Below, in pieces: positions 33,275-43,598 of a DNA stretch of 64,000 nt. A model generated the notes under the pieces. The model searched no databases. It was not told the DNA's origin and saw only the letters and a list, made by a program, of their open reading frames with translations. The translations under genes were made by a program, and so were the position numbers. Origin of the DNA: Mycobacterium pseudokansasii (lineage in GTDB: Bacteria; Actinomycetota; Actinomycetes; Mycobacteriales; Mycobacteriaceae); contig NZ_UPHU01000001.1 of assembly GCF_900566075.1 (NCBI RefSeq), forward strand, positions 3,906,325-3,970,324. Direction: 5' to 3'. Numbering within the stretch: position 1 is the first letter of the stretch; each line of letters begins with the position of its first letter.

Positions 33275-34144
33275 GTGAACCGGGTGAACGCTAGAGATCA
33301 GGTGCTGATCACTGTCGCCGAGCTCGCCAGCCGAATCCGGTCCGGCGAGCCCGTCACCTTACTCGATGTGCGGTGGCGACTCGACGAACCCGACGGGCAT
33401 TCGGCCTATCTGCGGGGCCACCTACCCGGGGCGGTCTACGTCTCGCTGGAAGACGAACTCAGCGACCACACCGTCGTCGGCCGCGGCCGTCACCCACTAC
33501 CCTCGGGGCGCAGTCTTCAGGTGGCCGCGCGCCGCTGGGGAATTCGGCAGGACGGCCTGGTCGTGGCGTACGACGACTGGAACCGGGCCGGTTCGGCGCG
33601 AGCGTGGTGGCTGCTCACTGCAGCCGGGATCCAGAACGTCCGCATCCTCGACGGTGGCCTGGCCGCATGGCGCTCAGCCGAACAGCCGTTGGAGACCGGC
33701 GCGGTGACGCCTCTCGCCGGGAATGTGCTTGTGCGCCATGATGATCTGGCTGCCGGGCGCCGGCCCACCTTGACTGCGCAGCAATCCGGGTCAGGCGCGG
33801 TGCCGCTGCTGGACGCACGGGCACCGGAGCGCTTTCGCGGCGATGTCGAGCCGGTCGACCCGGTTGCCGGTCACATCCCCGGCGCGATAAACCTTCCCAG
33901 CGCTGCCGTCCTAGCTTGCGACGGAACGTTTCTCGATGAGGACGCGCTTACCCGGCTGTTGTCCGGCCGCGGCATCAATCGCGACGGCCCGGTGGGCGCC
34001 TACTGCGGATCCGGTATCACCGCGGCCGTCATCGTAGCCGCGCTCGCCGCGATGGGTCGTGAGGCGGCGCTGTATCCCGGATCGTGGTCCGAGTGGTGTA
34101 CGGACCCGACTCGTCCCGTTGGTCGGGGCGCCGGAAGCCCCTGA
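33275..34144 (+). CDS. sseB: Thiosulfate/3-mercaptopyruvate sulfurtransferase SseB (rhodanese)
   Basis: A 289-residue tandem-rhodanese protein. The N-terminal inactive domain shows LLDVRWRL and GHLPGAVYVSLEDEL; the C-terminal active domain has LLDARAPERFRGD, GHIPGAINLP and catalytic C244 in AYCGSGITA. The CGSGxTA loop is of the mercaptopyruvate-sulfurtransferase kind. It moves sulfane sulfur to acceptors such as cyanide or thiols. It corresponds to M. tuberculosis Rv2291. GTG 33275 follows AGGAG by 10 bp. It converges with the nucleosidase gene, 3 bp apart. Confidence 0.9.
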   Translation: MNRVNARDQVLITVAELASRIRSGEPVTLLDVRWRLDEPDGHSAYLRGHLPGAVYVSLEDELSDHTVVGRGRHPLPSGRSLQVAARRWGIRQDGLVVAYDDWNRAGSARAWWLLTAAGIQNVRILDGGLAAWRSAEQPLETGAVTPLAGNVLVRHDDLAAGRRPTLTAQQSGSGAVPLLDARAPERFRGDVEPVDPVAGHIPGAINLPSAAVLACDGTFLDEDALTRLLSGRGINRDGPVGAYCGSGITAAVIVAALAAMGREAALYPGSWSEWCTDPTRPVGRGAGSP

Positions 34145-34147
34145 GCA

Positions 34148-35161
34148 TCAGGCGCCGGCCCAGTTCTGCAGAAACGCCTGGGCCACCAGTGCGGCGTTTT
34201 CGGCCGCGATCTGCTTGTAGAGAAAGAACTGGAACGGAAAGCCGGGCAGGTTCAGCGGGTCACCGGGGCCATCGGACATGCCGCGGATGCCCAGAAACGG
34301 TATGCCACGCGCGTTGGCGACCGCTTGCGCCGCGGCGGTCTCCTGGTCCACAGCGTCGAAGGCCGGGTTGTGCACCGGTACCTTCAGGTTGCTCAGCAAG
34401 CCGTGGGCCAGGAACGGCAACAACGCGTGCAGAAAGTTGCCGGTGTAAAGAAGTGAGCGGTCCGGCGCCGAGCATGGCTGGCAACCAAAGACGTCGCCGC
34501 CGTTGGGGATACAGGGAAACGCCTGGCCGTTGTTGTTGTCGCTGCTGGAGCCGTCGCCGCCGACGAGGAGTTGCGTCTGTCGCCCCAGGTTGATCAATGG
34601 CACCGTGGGCATGTGCTTGCACAGGCAGGCAGGGTTGCCGAGATTGTTGACGTTGCCCAGGTTGACGGCCAGTGTCTGGGCCGCGGCCAGCATCCCGGGG
34701 TCGACGTCCTGAAATGTCGCGCCGTTGTCCAGGGTCCAGCGCGCCGGGATGGCCACGTCTCCTATCGCGGTGCGTCCGGCGCCACCGGCGACACCCGAAA
34801 ACACCACTGCGCCAACGGAAATGCCGGACGAGCAGGTGAAACGATCGAGGGCGATCTCCGTGGTGCGGGTGGCGTTGACCAGCCCTATGCCGGTCATCGC
34901 CACTATCACCCTCTTTCCGGCGATCGCCCCGAGGTAGAAGTGCCGATGGTGGGCGACGACAACCGGGTTGGGGTCAAGCGTGGTGTGCGCCAACACCGCG
35001 TCGGCTTCTGCGGGAAAGGCCGACAGGATCAGCGTGCGCTGTTGGCATGGGCTCACCGTCGCGAAGCCGCCGGCGTCGGCCCTGGTGTTCGACGAGACCG
35101 CTGCTGCGCCCAGCGACAAGGCGGCCAACACCGCACCCGCAGCCCGGAACCGCTCGAGCAC
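34148..35161 (-). CDS. Exported nucleoside phosphorylase/nucleosidase-family protein (Rv2293c-like)
   Basis: A 337-residue protein of the MTA/SAH nucleosidase (purine phosphorylase) family, unusual in having an N-terminal signal peptide ([14 protein letters not shown], cleavage near ADA at residue 30). The core is recognised from [48 protein letters not shown] and [20 protein letters not shown], with the catalytic-site region ISDG replaced by GMSDG. A cysteine-rich insertion ([18 protein letters not shown]) suits the extracytoplasmic side. The GTG start follows AGGGGG. It corresponds by position and type to Rv2293c. Confidence 0.75.
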   Translation of the reverse strand: MLERFRAAGAVLAALSLGAAAVSSNTRADAGGFATVSPCQQRTLILSAFPAEADAVLAHTTLDPNPVVVAHHRHFYLGAIAGKRVIVAMTGIGLVNATRTTEIALDRFTCSSGISVGAVVFSGVAGGAGRTAIGDVAIPARWTLDNGATFQDVDPGMLAAAQTLAVNLGNVNNLGNPACLCKHMPTVPLINLGRQTQLLVGGDGSSSDNNNGQAFPCIPNGGDVFGCQPCSAPDRSLLYTGNFLHALLPFLAHGLLSNLKVPVHNPAFDAVDQETAAAQAVANARGIPFLGIRGMSDGPGDPLNLPGFPFQFFLYKQIAAENAALVAQAFLQNWAGA

Positions 35162-35442
35162 GATCCCCCTATCCCCGGCGGAACTTCGTCGGTCGCGGCT
35201 GCCAGGACACGCTGTCTCATGGGTGGTGTGGCTTAGATTTTGGCGCCACATGACGCAACGCTGGCTATGCGTTATCGATGTTTTTCGCCAACGATTCCGT
35301 GTCGTTATGCCGGGACACAAAATTTTGGCTGTTCGGCCCGCCATGGCTTTCGCCGAGATCAACGGCCGCGCGACGGCCACTCGAAGTTTTCCGCACTGGT
35401 GTCGATTTCGCTGTCGCCGAGTGAGCGAACGGGCCGGCGGCG

Positions 35443-36009
35443 CTACAACCGCTCGACGACCAGCTGCGCGAACGCGTGGTTGGTCGAGACCTGTCCATCG
35501 GGCATTTTGATGTTGGGATCGTAGAGCTGCAGGCTTATCCCGTCGACCTTGTCGCCGTTCTGATGGCCGACGAAGTAATTCGTCGTCTTGCGTAGCGTGA
35601 GCACGCCGTTGATGATGCTCTGGTGCGAATAGCGGGGATCTTGAAGCGAACCCAGGATCTCCATCTTTTTCTGGTCGACATTCCATAAGAACGCATAACC
35701 CGGAGCCGAATAGGCGGCCGCCTGCTGCTCGGGCGTCAGCTTGAAACCGAACGAGGTCAGCGACCAGCCATCGATGCGATACGTGCCCGGCTGCAGCGTC
35801 AGGTGTCCGTTCGACTTGTCGTACTTGATGTAGCCGTGCGCGTCCAAGTTCACGTCGTTGAAGACGCGCACGTTGACGCCGGGTTTCATCGGGACGTTGG
35901 CCAAGCCGCGTTCGGTGAACGCTCCCCACAGGCGCGGGTGAGATGTTTCGCCGCAGGCCGTTACGGCCAGCGCCACAGCGACGGCGAGTAACAACAACCT
36001 GTGTCTCAA
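35443..36009 (-). CDS. Putative lipoprotein of unknown function
   Basis: A 188-residue protein with a good lipoprotein signal: [18 protein letters not shown], lipobox VTAC with C19. The mature part, with repeated [25 protein letters not shown] and [20 protein letters not shown], has no family I recognise. The start is TTG 36009, supported by GGGAGG 5 bp upstream; no ATG or GTG start would keep the signal. It follows the next hypothetical gene by 23 bp, likely one operon. The 281-bp gap 35162-35442 holds no gene. Confidence 0.7.
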   Translation of the reverse strand: MRHRLLLLAVAVALAVTACGETSHPRLWGAFTERGLANVPMKPGVNVRVFNDVNLDAHGYIKYDKSNGHLTLQPGTYRIDGWSLTSFGFKLTPEQQAAAYSAPGYAFLWNVDQKKMEILGSLQDPRYSHQSIINGVLTLRKTTNYFVGHQNGDKVDGISLQLYDPNIKMPDGQVSTNHAFAQLVVERL

Positions 36010-36032
36010 CGTGCCTCCCGGGTGGATTCGTG

Positions 36033-36449
36033 TCAGAGCAGCGGCCGGCCTTCAATTGCCGCCGACACTCTTTCCGCCATCCAATAGGCAATGGCCATGG
36101 ATCGCTCTCCATTCGGAAAGCCGATGCCTTCGAAGACCACCTCGCCGACCGCCGCCGGCAGACCGACATTCTGCGAGCGGTGTCGCCAGGTCAACCGATA
36201 GGACGCTCCGGCCCGCTGGATCCGCAAGTCGAGATCCCCGGTCAATTCGCCTGCAGCGTCGAAGTATTGCACACGGTAATCGCCGGGGAAGCCATTGGAC
36301 GTATCGCCCCTGGCCCGTCCCGAACCGATCCCGCTGCTCGACCGAACCGAACCAGAAGAGACATACCGCGCATTGATGACGCCGGCTTCCTCGGAGCTGA
36401 TCTGATATTCGCCAACACCGATTATCCGGGTAGTGATCATGACCAGCAT
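36033..36449 (-). CDS. Hypothetical protein
   Basis: A 138-residue protein without recognised domain. It is beta-rich ([31 protein letters not shown]) and ends in a helix ([19 protein letters not shown]). There is no signal peptide. ATG 36449 or ATG 36440 could be the start; neither has a strong ribosome site. It is probably co-transcribed with the lipoprotein gene downstream and divergent from the M23 lipoprotein gene. Confidence 0.5.
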   Translation of the reverse strand: MLVMITTRIIGVGEYQISSEEAGVINARYVSSGSVRSSSGIGSGRARGDTSNGFPGDYRVQYFDAAGELTGDLDLRIQRAGASYRLTWRHRSQNVGLPAAVGEVVFEGIGFPNGERSMAIAYWMAERVSAAIEGRPLL

Positions 36450-36539
36450 GGTAAGCCTGCGCGTGCATGTCGTCGGCCGGAATAGCAGAGCCGAAGACTA
36501 AGCTCACGGGACCCGGCCCCGACCAAGGAGACCCACCCG

Positions 36540-37859
36540 ATGGCACCTGACCCCGCACGCCGTCCGCTCTGGAAATCGTTGGCCACCTTCTGGTTGATCC
36601 TGTTCGTCGCCGCGTGCTCGTCGAGTGGGCAAACTGGCGGCGGCACCTCGACCACCCCGGCCAGAACCAACCCGCTCGCGGGTGTGACGGTGCCCGACGC
36701 CTTTACCCCGCTGACCGTCGCGCCGATCAGCCGCCCGACATTTCCCTTCCCCGGCAGTGACGGCAAGTATCACTTGGCCTTCGACGTGCAGATCACCAAT
36801 GCCACCGGGGGGCCGGCCAGCCTCACTGCAGTCGACGTGGTCGACGCCCAGGATCCCAAGAAGGTGCTCGCCACGTTCGCCGGCCCGCAGTTGGTCGACC
36901 CCGCCTGTAACTATGGAAACTGCAACCGCTTACGGCAGCTCACCCAACAGCCCTCCCCCGATTTCGGCATCGCACCGCAAACGTCACGGACGCTGTTGCT
37001 GGACTTCACGCTTGACACGTCGGCGCAATTCCCGAAGGCGGTCATGCTGCATCTGCATGGCACCGGGGTGACCAAGCCGGCGGTGAGCAACGAACCCGGC
37101 CCGCTGGACACCCTGGGTGCTCCGTTCGATATCTCGGCCGGCACCCCGCGGGTGATCAGCCCGCCACTGCGGGGCAACAATTGGGTCGCCTTCAACGGCT
37201 GCTGTGATCCGGGCTGGGCGCACCGCGACGCCATCATGCCGGTCGACATGAAGCTGAACAACAGCCAGCGTTTCGCGATCGACTGGATGCACATGGACGA
37301 CCAGGGCAATTTCTACACTGGAGACCAAACCAAGAACGAGAGTTACGTCTCTTACGGAGTTCCCGTCTACGCGGTGGCCGACGGCACCGTGGCCTCTACA
37401 CTCGACACTGTCGAGGCCAACGTACCGGGCATCCTGCCGGCCTCCGATCCTGCCCTGGCCGCCAAGATGACAATCGACACCATCGACGGCAACCACATCG
37501 TGATGGACCTCGGCGACGGCGTGTACGCGCTCTACGCGCACCTCATCAAGGGCTCGTTGCTGGTCAAACCCGGTGACAAGGTCACAAAGGGCCAACAGAT
37601 CGCCAAGCTGGGCAACACCGGCAACTCCAACGCCCCGCATCTGCACTTCCAGCTGATGAGCGGTCCGTCGCTGCTGGAAGCCGACGCCGTGCCCTATGTG
37701 CTGGACAACTTCAGCTACCAAGGTCAGGTGAGCACCACCTCGGTGTGGAACGCCGACAACTACCTCAGCGGCTCGTTCTTCGGGCCAGAGCGACTGCAGG
37801 CACCCGAACGTCGTTCGAACCAGCTGCCGCTATTGCTGGCGATTGCGACCTTCGCCTAA
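36540..37859 (+). CDS. M23-family peptidoglycan endopeptidase-like lipoprotein
   Basis: A 439-residue exported protein. The signal ends in LFVAAC, with C26 as the lipidated residue. An N-terminal beta domain of about 170 residues is followed by an M23/LytM-like region: WAHRDAIMPVD, FAIDWMHMDD, GVPVYAVADGTVAS, DLGDGVYALYAHL and NAPHLHFQLMSG with the HxH zinc motif. M23 enzymes cut peptide cross-bridges in peptidoglycan. The HxxxD motif is not canonical, so activity is probable but not certain. It is followed by a hydrolase gene 29 bp later. Confidence 0.82.
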   Translation: MAPDPARRPLWKSLATFWLILFVAACSSSGQTGGGTSTTPARTNPLAGVTVPDAFTPLTVAPISRPTFPFPGSDGKYHLAFDVQITNATGGPASLTAVDVVDAQDPKKVLATFAGPQLVDPACNYGNCNRLRQLTQQPSPDFGIAPQTSRTLLLDFTLDTSAQFPKAVMLHLHGTGVTKPAVSNEPGPLDTLGAPFDISAGTPRVISPPLRGNNWVAFNGCCDPGWAHRDAIMPVDMKLNNSQRFAIDWMHMDDQGNFYTGDQTKNESYVSYGVPVYAVADGTVASTLDTVEANVPGILPASDPALAAKMTIDTIDGNHIVMDLGDGVYALYAHLIKGSLLVKPGDKVTKGQQIAKLGNTGNSNAPHLHFQLMSGPSLLEADAVPYVLDNFSYQGQVSTTSVWNADNYLSGSFFGPERLQAPERRSNQLPLLLAIATFA

Positions 37860-37888
37860 GTCTGAAAGGACTGGAAGGAACCCCACCC

Positions 37889-38875
37889 GTGGACATCTTC
37901 ACCGAATGGCACAGCACCGGTACCCAATTGCGCTGGCGGTCGACCACCACGGCGAATAACGACGCCGAAGTGTCGGTGTTCACCCGCCGCAGCGGCACGC
38001 CCGGGGCGCCGGCGCTGGTGCTGGTCCATGGCTTCCCGACGTCTAGCATCGACTACTTCGGGCTGGCGGGTGAGCTGGGCTCGGAGTTCGACATCTTCGT
38101 GCTCGACTTCCCGGGCTACGGCCTGTCCGACAAACCGTCGGCGCCCTACGTCTATTCGTTGTACGACGACGCCCGGCTGCTCGTTCACGCCATCAGGCGG
38201 GTGTGGCAGCTGACCGAGTTCCGGATGCTCACCCACGACCGCGGCAGCAGCGTGGGCATGATCGCGCTGGGCATGCTGGCCGGCGAAGACCCAGCGGCGC
38301 TACCGCTCGACGTGATCATCACCAACGCCAACATCTACCTGCCGCTGTCGAACCTCACCACGTTCCAGACGGCGCTGCTCGACGGCGCGACGGGGCGGGC
38401 CACTGCCGCCGCGACGACGCCCGAGCTGCTGGCGGCCGGCCTGGGAGCCAGCACCTTCATCCCGCGGCGGACGCTGGACGACCCGGAGATCGCCGCGCTG
38501 GCGAAGTGCTTTGCCCACAACGACGGGATTTCGGTGCTGCCCGACACCATTCAGTACCTTCATGAGCGGGCGGCCGACGAAACCCGCTGGCTTGAACAGC
38601 TTTCCACGATATCTCTCAACACCACGCTGGTGTGGGGACTGCACGACAACGTGGCGCCGCTGCGCGTCGCCAACCATGTCTGGCAGGCGTATCTGAAAAA
38701 CCAGCCCGGGCGCAGCCGCTACTGGGTGATACCCGGCGCCGACCATTATCTGCAATGTGACGCGCCCACGGAATTGGCCGAGATCGTGCGCGTCATCGCC
38801 GGCGGCGAGGACATCGGGCTGCAGACGCTGGGGAACCGGCCCGAGGGAGCGGTTCTGGTCGACCAGGGCGACTAA
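37889..38875 (+). CDS. Alpha/beta hydrolase, epoxide hydrolase/haloalkane dehalogenase-like
   Basis: A 328-residue protein with VLVHGFPTSSIDY (oxyanion HGFP), a nucleophile region LTHDRGSSVGM with D117 in the position used by epoxide hydrolases and haloalkane dehalogenases, and a C-terminal GADHYLQCDAP His. The Trp that follows the nucleophile in most dehalogenases is Arg here, which disfavours halide binding. GTG 37889 has AAGGA 10 bp upstream. It follows the M23 gene on the same strand. Confidence 0.78.
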   Translation: MDIFTEWHSTGTQLRWRSTTTANNDAEVSVFTRRSGTPGAPALVLVHGFPTSSIDYFGLAGELGSEFDIFVLDFPGYGLSDKPSAPYVYSLYDDARLLVHAIRRVWQLTEFRMLTHDRGSSVGMIALGMLAGEDPAALPLDVIITNANIYLPLSNLTTFQTALLDGATGRATAAATTPELLAAGLGASTFIPRRTLDDPEIAALAKCFAHNDGISVLPDTIQYLHERAADETRWLEQLSTISLNTTLVWGLHDNVAPLRVANHVWQAYLKNQPGRSRYWVIPGADHYLQCDAPTELAEIVRVIAGGEDIGLQTLGNRPEGAVLVDQGD

Positions 38876-39266
38876 CGGCTCGGGCGCCATCGGCTGACAC
38901 GGCGGCGAGTTCGCCGGGACGGGTCAGCAGTGCCGAGACGAGGCTCGCAGAAGAGCGCGAGTCGGTTTCGGCCGTCACACCTACAAGCCATAACCTAACT
39001 TTTGTTCACCGCACTCGAGGGCGAAGCCGGGCGTTGAGCTGCTGGAGCTTGACCTGTCGACCCGGCACTGTTAACTTGCGGATCAAATATTCGGTATTGT
39101 GCGTCACCGCGGCCGAAGGGGCCAACGATGGCCGACCTGGTACCCGAACTTCACATCAGGCACTCGACGTGGGTTGGCTGGCTACGGCTGCTTCGGCCCG
39201 GAATGCCGTCGCCGAGGTTGAGTCTGCTGCGCATCAGGACCGCAGAGCCACAACAAAGGAGAAACG
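38876..39266. other. Intergenic region upstream of the DAP-dehydrogenase-like gene
   Basis: There are 391 bp without a supported gene. An open frame from ATG 39128 overlaps the next gene and has no support. The region includes a good promoter-like sequence (39049-39077) and the AT-rich run tcaaatattcggtattg (39083-39099). Confidence 0.5.
39049..39077 (+). promoter_or_regulatory. SigA-type promoter
   Basis: TTGACC (39049-39054) and TAACTT (39072-39077) are separated by exactly 17 bp, a near-consensus -35/-10 pair. It would give a leader of about 180 nt to the gene at 39267. Confidence 0.55.
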
Positions 39267-40382
39267 ATGTCGCACCGCGTGGTGGTGTGGGCGACGGGTG
39301 GCATTGGGTCGATCGCCATCCGCGCCATCCAGCGCCGCCCGAACCTGGAACTTGTTGGTGTGTGGGTACATTCGCCCGAAAAGGTCGGCAAGGACGCCGG
39401 CGAGCTCGCCAACGGGGAGCCGATAGGTCTTGCCGCCACCGATGACGCGGACGCACTGATTGCCCTCGAGCCCGAATGCGTGGTCTATGCGGCCGCCGGC
39501 CCCGAACGCGACGCGCTCGCGATCCCCGACTACGTGAAGCTGCTCGAAGCGGGAATCAACATCGCCACGACCAGTACGACGCGGCTGGTCAACCCGCATG
39601 CCTACCAGCCCACCGGGTGGCGTGACCAACTCGCCGCCGCGGCCGGGCGAGGCCGGGTGTCGCTGTATGCCTCGGGCATCGAACCGGGCTTCGTCGCCGA
39701 TTACCTGCCGTTGGTGCTGTCCACCCAGTCGTCGACCATCGAGAAGATCCACGCCCTAGAGATCGGCCTGTATGACGACTACGGCGTCGCCGACATCATG
39801 ATCAACGGGCTGGGATTCGGGCAGTCGCTCGACTACCAACCCTGGGTCGCCATTCCCGGCGCGATAGCCGGCGAATGGCAGGGACAGATCCGATTGATCG
39901 CCGATGCGCTCGGCATCCAATTGCAGGAAATCCGTGAGAGATTCGATCGTGCCATCACCAACCGGACGCTGGAGGTGGCGATGGGTACCGTCGCGGCCGG
40001 AACATGCGGGGCGATACGCATGCAGGCGATCGGCGTGGCCGAGGACCGCGAAGTCATCGTCATCGAACACGTCACCCGGCTCGCGCACGACGTCGCGCCC
40101 CACTGGCCAACCGGTGTGGGTGACCTGTCGTATCGCATCGTGATCACCGGGGACCCCGACATCGACTGCACCATGGCGGCAACGCTGCGGGACCCGCATC
40201 GAGCCGGTATCGCGGGAATGACCTCGGGGGCCGGCGCGATGGTCGCCACGGCAATGCGCGTGGTCAACGCCGTCCCCTATGTCATCGCCGCGGAGCCGGG
40301 CCTGCTCAGTTCGGTGGATTTGCCGTTGACCATCCCCGTGCACGCGTTTGCCGCTCGGCGACTCCGCACCGGTGCGCCGTAA
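39267..40382 (+). CDS. NAD(P)-dependent amine/DAP dehydrogenase-like protein (dihydrodipicolinate reductase N-fold)
   Basis: A 371-residue protein. The N-terminal Rossmann fold starts VVVWATGGIGSIAIRAIQRRP, with ELVGVWVHSPEKVGKDAGEL, as in 2,4-diaminopentanoate dehydrogenases and related mycobacterial proteins. A C-terminal alpha-beta domain follows (GIEPGFVADYLPLVLS). Similar enzymes act on amino or keto acids; the substrate is unknown. AAAGGAG lies 6 bp before the ATG. It is followed 9 bp later by patB, so the two form an operon. Confidence 0.8.
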   Translation: MSHRVVVWATGGIGSIAIRAIQRRPNLELVGVWVHSPEKVGKDAGELANGEPIGLAATDDADALIALEPECVVYAAAGPERDALAIPDYVKLLEAGINIATTSTTRLVNPHAYQPTGWRDQLAAAAGRGRVSLYASGIEPGFVADYLPLVLSTQSSTIEKIHALEIGLYDDYGVADIMINGLGFGQSLDYQPWVAIPGAIAGEWQGQIRLIADALGIQLQEIRERFDRAITNRTLEVAMGTVAAGTCGAIRMQAIGVAEDREVIVIEHVTRLAHDVAPHWPTGVGDLSYRIVITGDPDIDCTMAATLRDPHRAGIAGMTSGAGAMVATAMRVVNAVPYVIAAEPGLLSSVDLPLTIPVHAFAARRLRTGAP

Positions 40383-40391
40383 TCTGCAACA

Positions 40392-41597
40392 GTGACGAAT
40401 CCGTTCGAGGAGCTGACGCTCGAGCAATTGCAGAGCCGCACCAGCATGAAATGGCGTGCTTACCCGGCCGATGTCCTGCCGCTGTGGGTCGCGGAGATGG
40501 ATGTCAATCTTGCGCCGACGGTGGCCGCCGCCATCCACAGCGCCGTCGACCGCGGCGACACCGGATATCCCCACGGCACCGCCTATGCCGAAGCGGTGGC
40601 CGAATACGCCTCGCAACGTTGGGATTGGCACGATCTGGAGGTCGGCCGCACCGCGATCGTGCCCGACGTCATGCTCGGTGTTGTCGAGCTACTACGGTTG
40701 GTCACCGAGCGCGGTGACACGGTCATCGTCAATTCGCCGGTCTACGCACCGTTCTACGCATTCGTGTCCCATGACGGCCGGCAGCTGATCGAAGCGCCGC
40801 TGGGTATTGACGGCCGGATCGATGTGGACACGTTGGAGAGGGCGTTCGCGCGCGCCGGTGGCTCCGGCGGGAACGTCGCCTACCTGTTGTGCAATCCCCA
40901 CAACCCTACCGGCGCTGTGCACACCGTCGACGAACTGAGCGAGATCGCCCAACTCGCACGCCGGTTCGGCGTGCGGGTGGTATCCGACGAGATTCATGCT
41001 CCGCTCGTCATGAGCGGAGCGCGATTCACGCCGTACCTGAGCGTGCCCGGTGCCGAGAACGCATTCAGCTTGATGTCTGCCTCGAAAGCATGGAATCTCT
41101 GCGGGATCAAAGCCGCTGTGGCCATCGCCGGTGCCGAAGCAGGCACCGATCTTCGCCGCATGCCCGAGGAAGTCAGTCACGGGCCAAGCCACCTCGGTGT
41201 CATCTCGCATACCGAAGCATTTCGCAGTGGCGGCGATTGGCTCGACGCCGTGCTGCAGGGCCTGGAGACCAACCGAACGTTATTGGGTGATCTGGTCGAG
41301 CAACACCTTCCCGGGGTGAAATACCTTTGGCCGCAAGGCACTTACCTGGCCTGGCTGGATTGTCGCGCACTCGGTTTCGACGAACGAGCCGCCGACGGCC
41401 TTGCGGTGGTGTCGGACCTGTCGGGTCCGGCCAGGTGGTTCCGGGACCACGCCCGCGTGGCGCTGAGTTCCGGCCACGTCTTCGGAACGGGCGGGGACGG
41501 GCATGTGCGCATCAATTTCGCGGCCAGCCAAGCCATCCTGATCGAAGCCGTATCGCGAATGGGCCGGGCGCTGGCGGACAGGTTAGCTCTGGGCTGA
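40392..41597 (+). CDS. patB: PLP-dependent C-S lyase/aminotransferase, MalY/PatB family
   Basis: A 401-residue fold-type I PLP enzyme corresponding to M. tuberculosis Rv2294. Markers: [10 protein letters not shown] near residue 35, [20 protein letters not shown] (Asp to the pyridine N), and the Schiff-base Lys in [12 protein letters not shown]. MalY/PatB proteins cleave cystathionine or cysteine to ammonia, pyruvate and a thiol, and fit the sulfur theme of this window. GTG 40392 starts 9 bp after the preceding stop. It converges on the DUF222 gene 5 bp away. Confidence 0.88.
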   Translation: MTNPFEELTLEQLQSRTSMKWRAYPADVLPLWVAEMDVNLAPTVAAAIHSAVDRGDTGYPHGTAYAEAVAEYASQRWDWHDLEVGRTAIVPDVMLGVVELLRLVTERGDTVIVNSPVYAPFYAFVSHDGRQLIEAPLGIDGRIDVDTLERAFARAGGSGGNVAYLLCNPHNPTGAVHTVDELSEIAQLARRFGVRVVSDEIHAPLVMSGARFTPYLSVPGAENAFSLMSASKAWNLCGIKAAVAIAGAEAGTDLRRMPEEVSHGPSHLGVISHTEAFRSGGDWLDAVLQGLETNRTLLGDLVEQHLPGVKYLWPQGTYLAWLDCRALGFDERAADGLAVVSDLSGPARWFRDHARVALSSGHVFGTGGDGHVRINFAASQAILIEAVSRMGRALADRLALG

Positions 41598-41602
41598 CCG
41601 GG

Positions 41603-42979
41603 CTACTCCGTTTCGTCGTCGTCGTCTCCGTCGCGGAGCAGTTTCTCGGGGTGATGCATGGTGTTGGTGCGGGGTTGGCCGCGGTCGAGATGTGGTGGGG
41701 GTGTCCATTCGGTGTCGCCGTGGGTGTTTTTGCGGGTGCTCCAGCCTTTGTCGGCTAACGGGTGGTGGCCGCCGCAGGCGAAGGTGAGTTGGTTGACGTC
41801 GGTGCTCGGGGATTGGGCGTAGGGGATGACGTGGTGGACCTCGCAGAAGTAGCCCTTGACGTCACAACCCGGCGCGCTGCACCCGCGCTCCTTGCCATAC
41901 AACACGATTCGCTGCCCCGGTGAGGCCAGCCGTTTGCTGTGATACAGCGCCAACGCCTTACCGCCGTCGAAAACCGCGAGATAATGCCGGGCGTGGCGGG
42001 CCAGCCGAATCACATCACTCATCGGCAGCAGGGTGCCGGCGCCGGTGAGTCCTTGTCCGGCGGCGGCTTCCAGTTCGGCCAGTGTGGTCGACACGATGAT
42101 CGTCGCGGGTAGGCCGTTGTGCTGACCCAACTCCCCCGACGCCAGCAGGCCGCGCAGCCCGGCCAGCAGCCCGTCGTGGTTTCGTTGGGCCGCTGAGCGG
42201 GTGTCGGTGTCGATGGCGTCTTGACTGGGACTGCCCTCGACACAAGGGCTTTCAGATTCGGGGTTGCACATGCCCGGGGTGGCCAGCTTGGCCAGCACCG
42301 CTTCCAGGGTGGCGCGCAGCTCGGGGGTGATCAGCCCACGCAGCTCCGACATGCCATCGGCTTGCTGGCTGCCCAACATCAGAGCGCGCCGCCGCGCCCG
42401 ATCCTCGTCGCGGTAGGTGCCGTCGGGATTGAGACAATCAGCGAGGGTGTCGGCCAACCCCGCTAACTGTTCGGGGCGAAACTGGCCGCCTTGGCGGGCC
42501 AGCTGGGCTTCGGCGCGCTCGCGGGTGGCTTGGTCCACCCAGCCCGGCAGCTGCCGGCAAAACCGTCGGATCACCGCGATGTGCTCGGCGCCGATCGCGC
42601 CGTCGCGTTGGGCGGCGGCGGTGGCGGCCAGCGCCGGGGGAATCGGCTGACCGGTCAATCCGCGCCGCGGCCCCAGATCGGCGGCGGCGTTGATGCGCCG
42701 AGTGGCCTCAGCCCGGCTGGTCAGCGTCCAATCGGCGATCGCATGCGACAGCTTGCCGCCCAGTTCTTCGGCGCTGGCCTGGCGGGCCAGGTGGTTGATC
42801 AGCTGATGCTCAGCCACCGGCAGCCGCCGGCGCACCTTTTCACAGCGCCCAAGCAGCGCCAACCACTCCGGAGTCGTCAACCCATCGAAGTCCAGACCCA
42901 CCAACCTATCCACCGCGGCGTCGAGTGCATCAAAGACCGCCGTAACTGTCTCCCGATCCACGACACCGCGCGAGCCCAT
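41603..42979 (-). CDS. DUF222/HNH endonuclease domain protein (13E12 repeat family)
   Basis: A 458-residue protein of the mycobacterial 13E12 family. DUF222 covers about residues 1-330 ([34 protein letters not shown]). The C-terminal HNH zinc domain has [20 protein letters not shown] and [11 protein letters not shown]. These repeated genes are dispersed in mycobacterial genomes and are often associated with phage integration or recombination sites; their function is not established. The frame is complete. A transposase remnant lies 150 bp upstream. Confidence 0.88.
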   Translation of the reverse strand: MGSRGVVDRETVTAVFDALDAAVDRLVGLDFDGLTTPEWLALLGRCEKVRRRLPVAEHQLINHLARQASAEELGGKLSHAIADWTLTSRAEATRRINAAADLGPRRGLTGQPIPPALAATAAAQRDGAIGAEHIAVIRRFCRQLPGWVDQATRERAEAQLARQGGQFRPEQLAGLADTLADCLNPDGTYRDEDRARRRALMLGSQQADGMSELRGLITPELRATLEAVLAKLATPGMCNPESESPCVEGSPSQDAIDTDTRSAAQRNHDGLLAGLRGLLASGELGQHNGLPATIIVSTTLAELEAAAGQGLTGAGTLLPMSDVIRLARHARHYLAVFDGGKALALYHSKRLASPGQRIVLYGKERGCSAPGCDVKGYFCEVHHVIPYAQSPSTDVNQLTFACGGHHPLADKGWSTRKNTHGDTEWTPPPHLDRGQPRTNTMHHPEKLLRDGDDDDETE

Positions 42980-43132
42980 ACGTGCAATCTATCGGCCGCC
43001 ACCGACAAGAACCGGTCAGAAAGTGATTGCCGAACAACCGATTTCACGTGTTCACTCATGGCGAACAGCCACCCGCTGTACCGGCGGGCACCTTGACTGG
43101 AGATATTGTCAAGACTTGTGGATGGGCGAGCG

Positions 43133-43342
43133 TCAGGCGGCCTCCTTCGTAGTTGACGAAACGACCGCTCTTTCTATGAGTTTGCCCTTCTCGAACACGG
43201 CTCCGGCCCGAACGAGGGCGACCAGGTGCGGCGCGTTCACGGCGCGCCAGCGTGCCTCAATGGCCTCGGTCAACTTGAACGCCATCGCGAGCCCGGACGC
43301 CCGCGAGCCCAGCCCCATGGTGACGATGGATCCAATGCTCCG
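43133..43342 (-). mobile_element. 3' remnant of a Mutator/IS256-like transposase gene
   Basis: The minus strand encodes LGSRASGLAMAFKLTEAIEA and RWRAVNAPHLVALVRAGAVF followed by EKGKLIER, the C-terminal end of an actinobacterial IS256-type transposase. About 70 codons remain, without the catalytic DDE part. The upstream sequence breaks into other frames (43257-43481 minus), so the copy is decayed. No terminal repeats are found. Family assignment is from motif memory. Confidence 0.55.
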
Positions 43343-43598
43343 CCGGGTAGTGGTAGGACTTCAGAGAACACGTCGGCATCGTCGGCGATCTTGACACGAC
43401 CCCGCACTGACGTGCCACCAACGCAGATATTTCAGCAGCCGTTGACGTCAACGGGTAGGCAACGGAAAGTCCTTCTGCCACTAGAGAAAACGTGATTTAC
43501 CAACCCAACTGAGGCCAACGGCCAAAGCCACTGCCTGGACGCGGGCCTGAACACCGTTCGAGCCCAATGCATCTGCTTCATCGCGTGAACGATCCACG

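Noticed and set aside
35162..36169. 5' extension of the exported nucleosidase frame
   Set aside because: It crosses the antisense lipoprotein region; the GTG 35161 with AGGGGG and signal peptide is the credible start.
36540..38875. M23 gene and following hydrolase as one fused protein
   Set aside because: Separate stop, gap and ribosome site; the frames are distinct.
39128..39445. 105-codon plus-strand frame overlapping the DAP-dehydrogenase-like start
   Set aside because: No ribosome site or homology, and it reads into the conserved start of the real gene in another frame.
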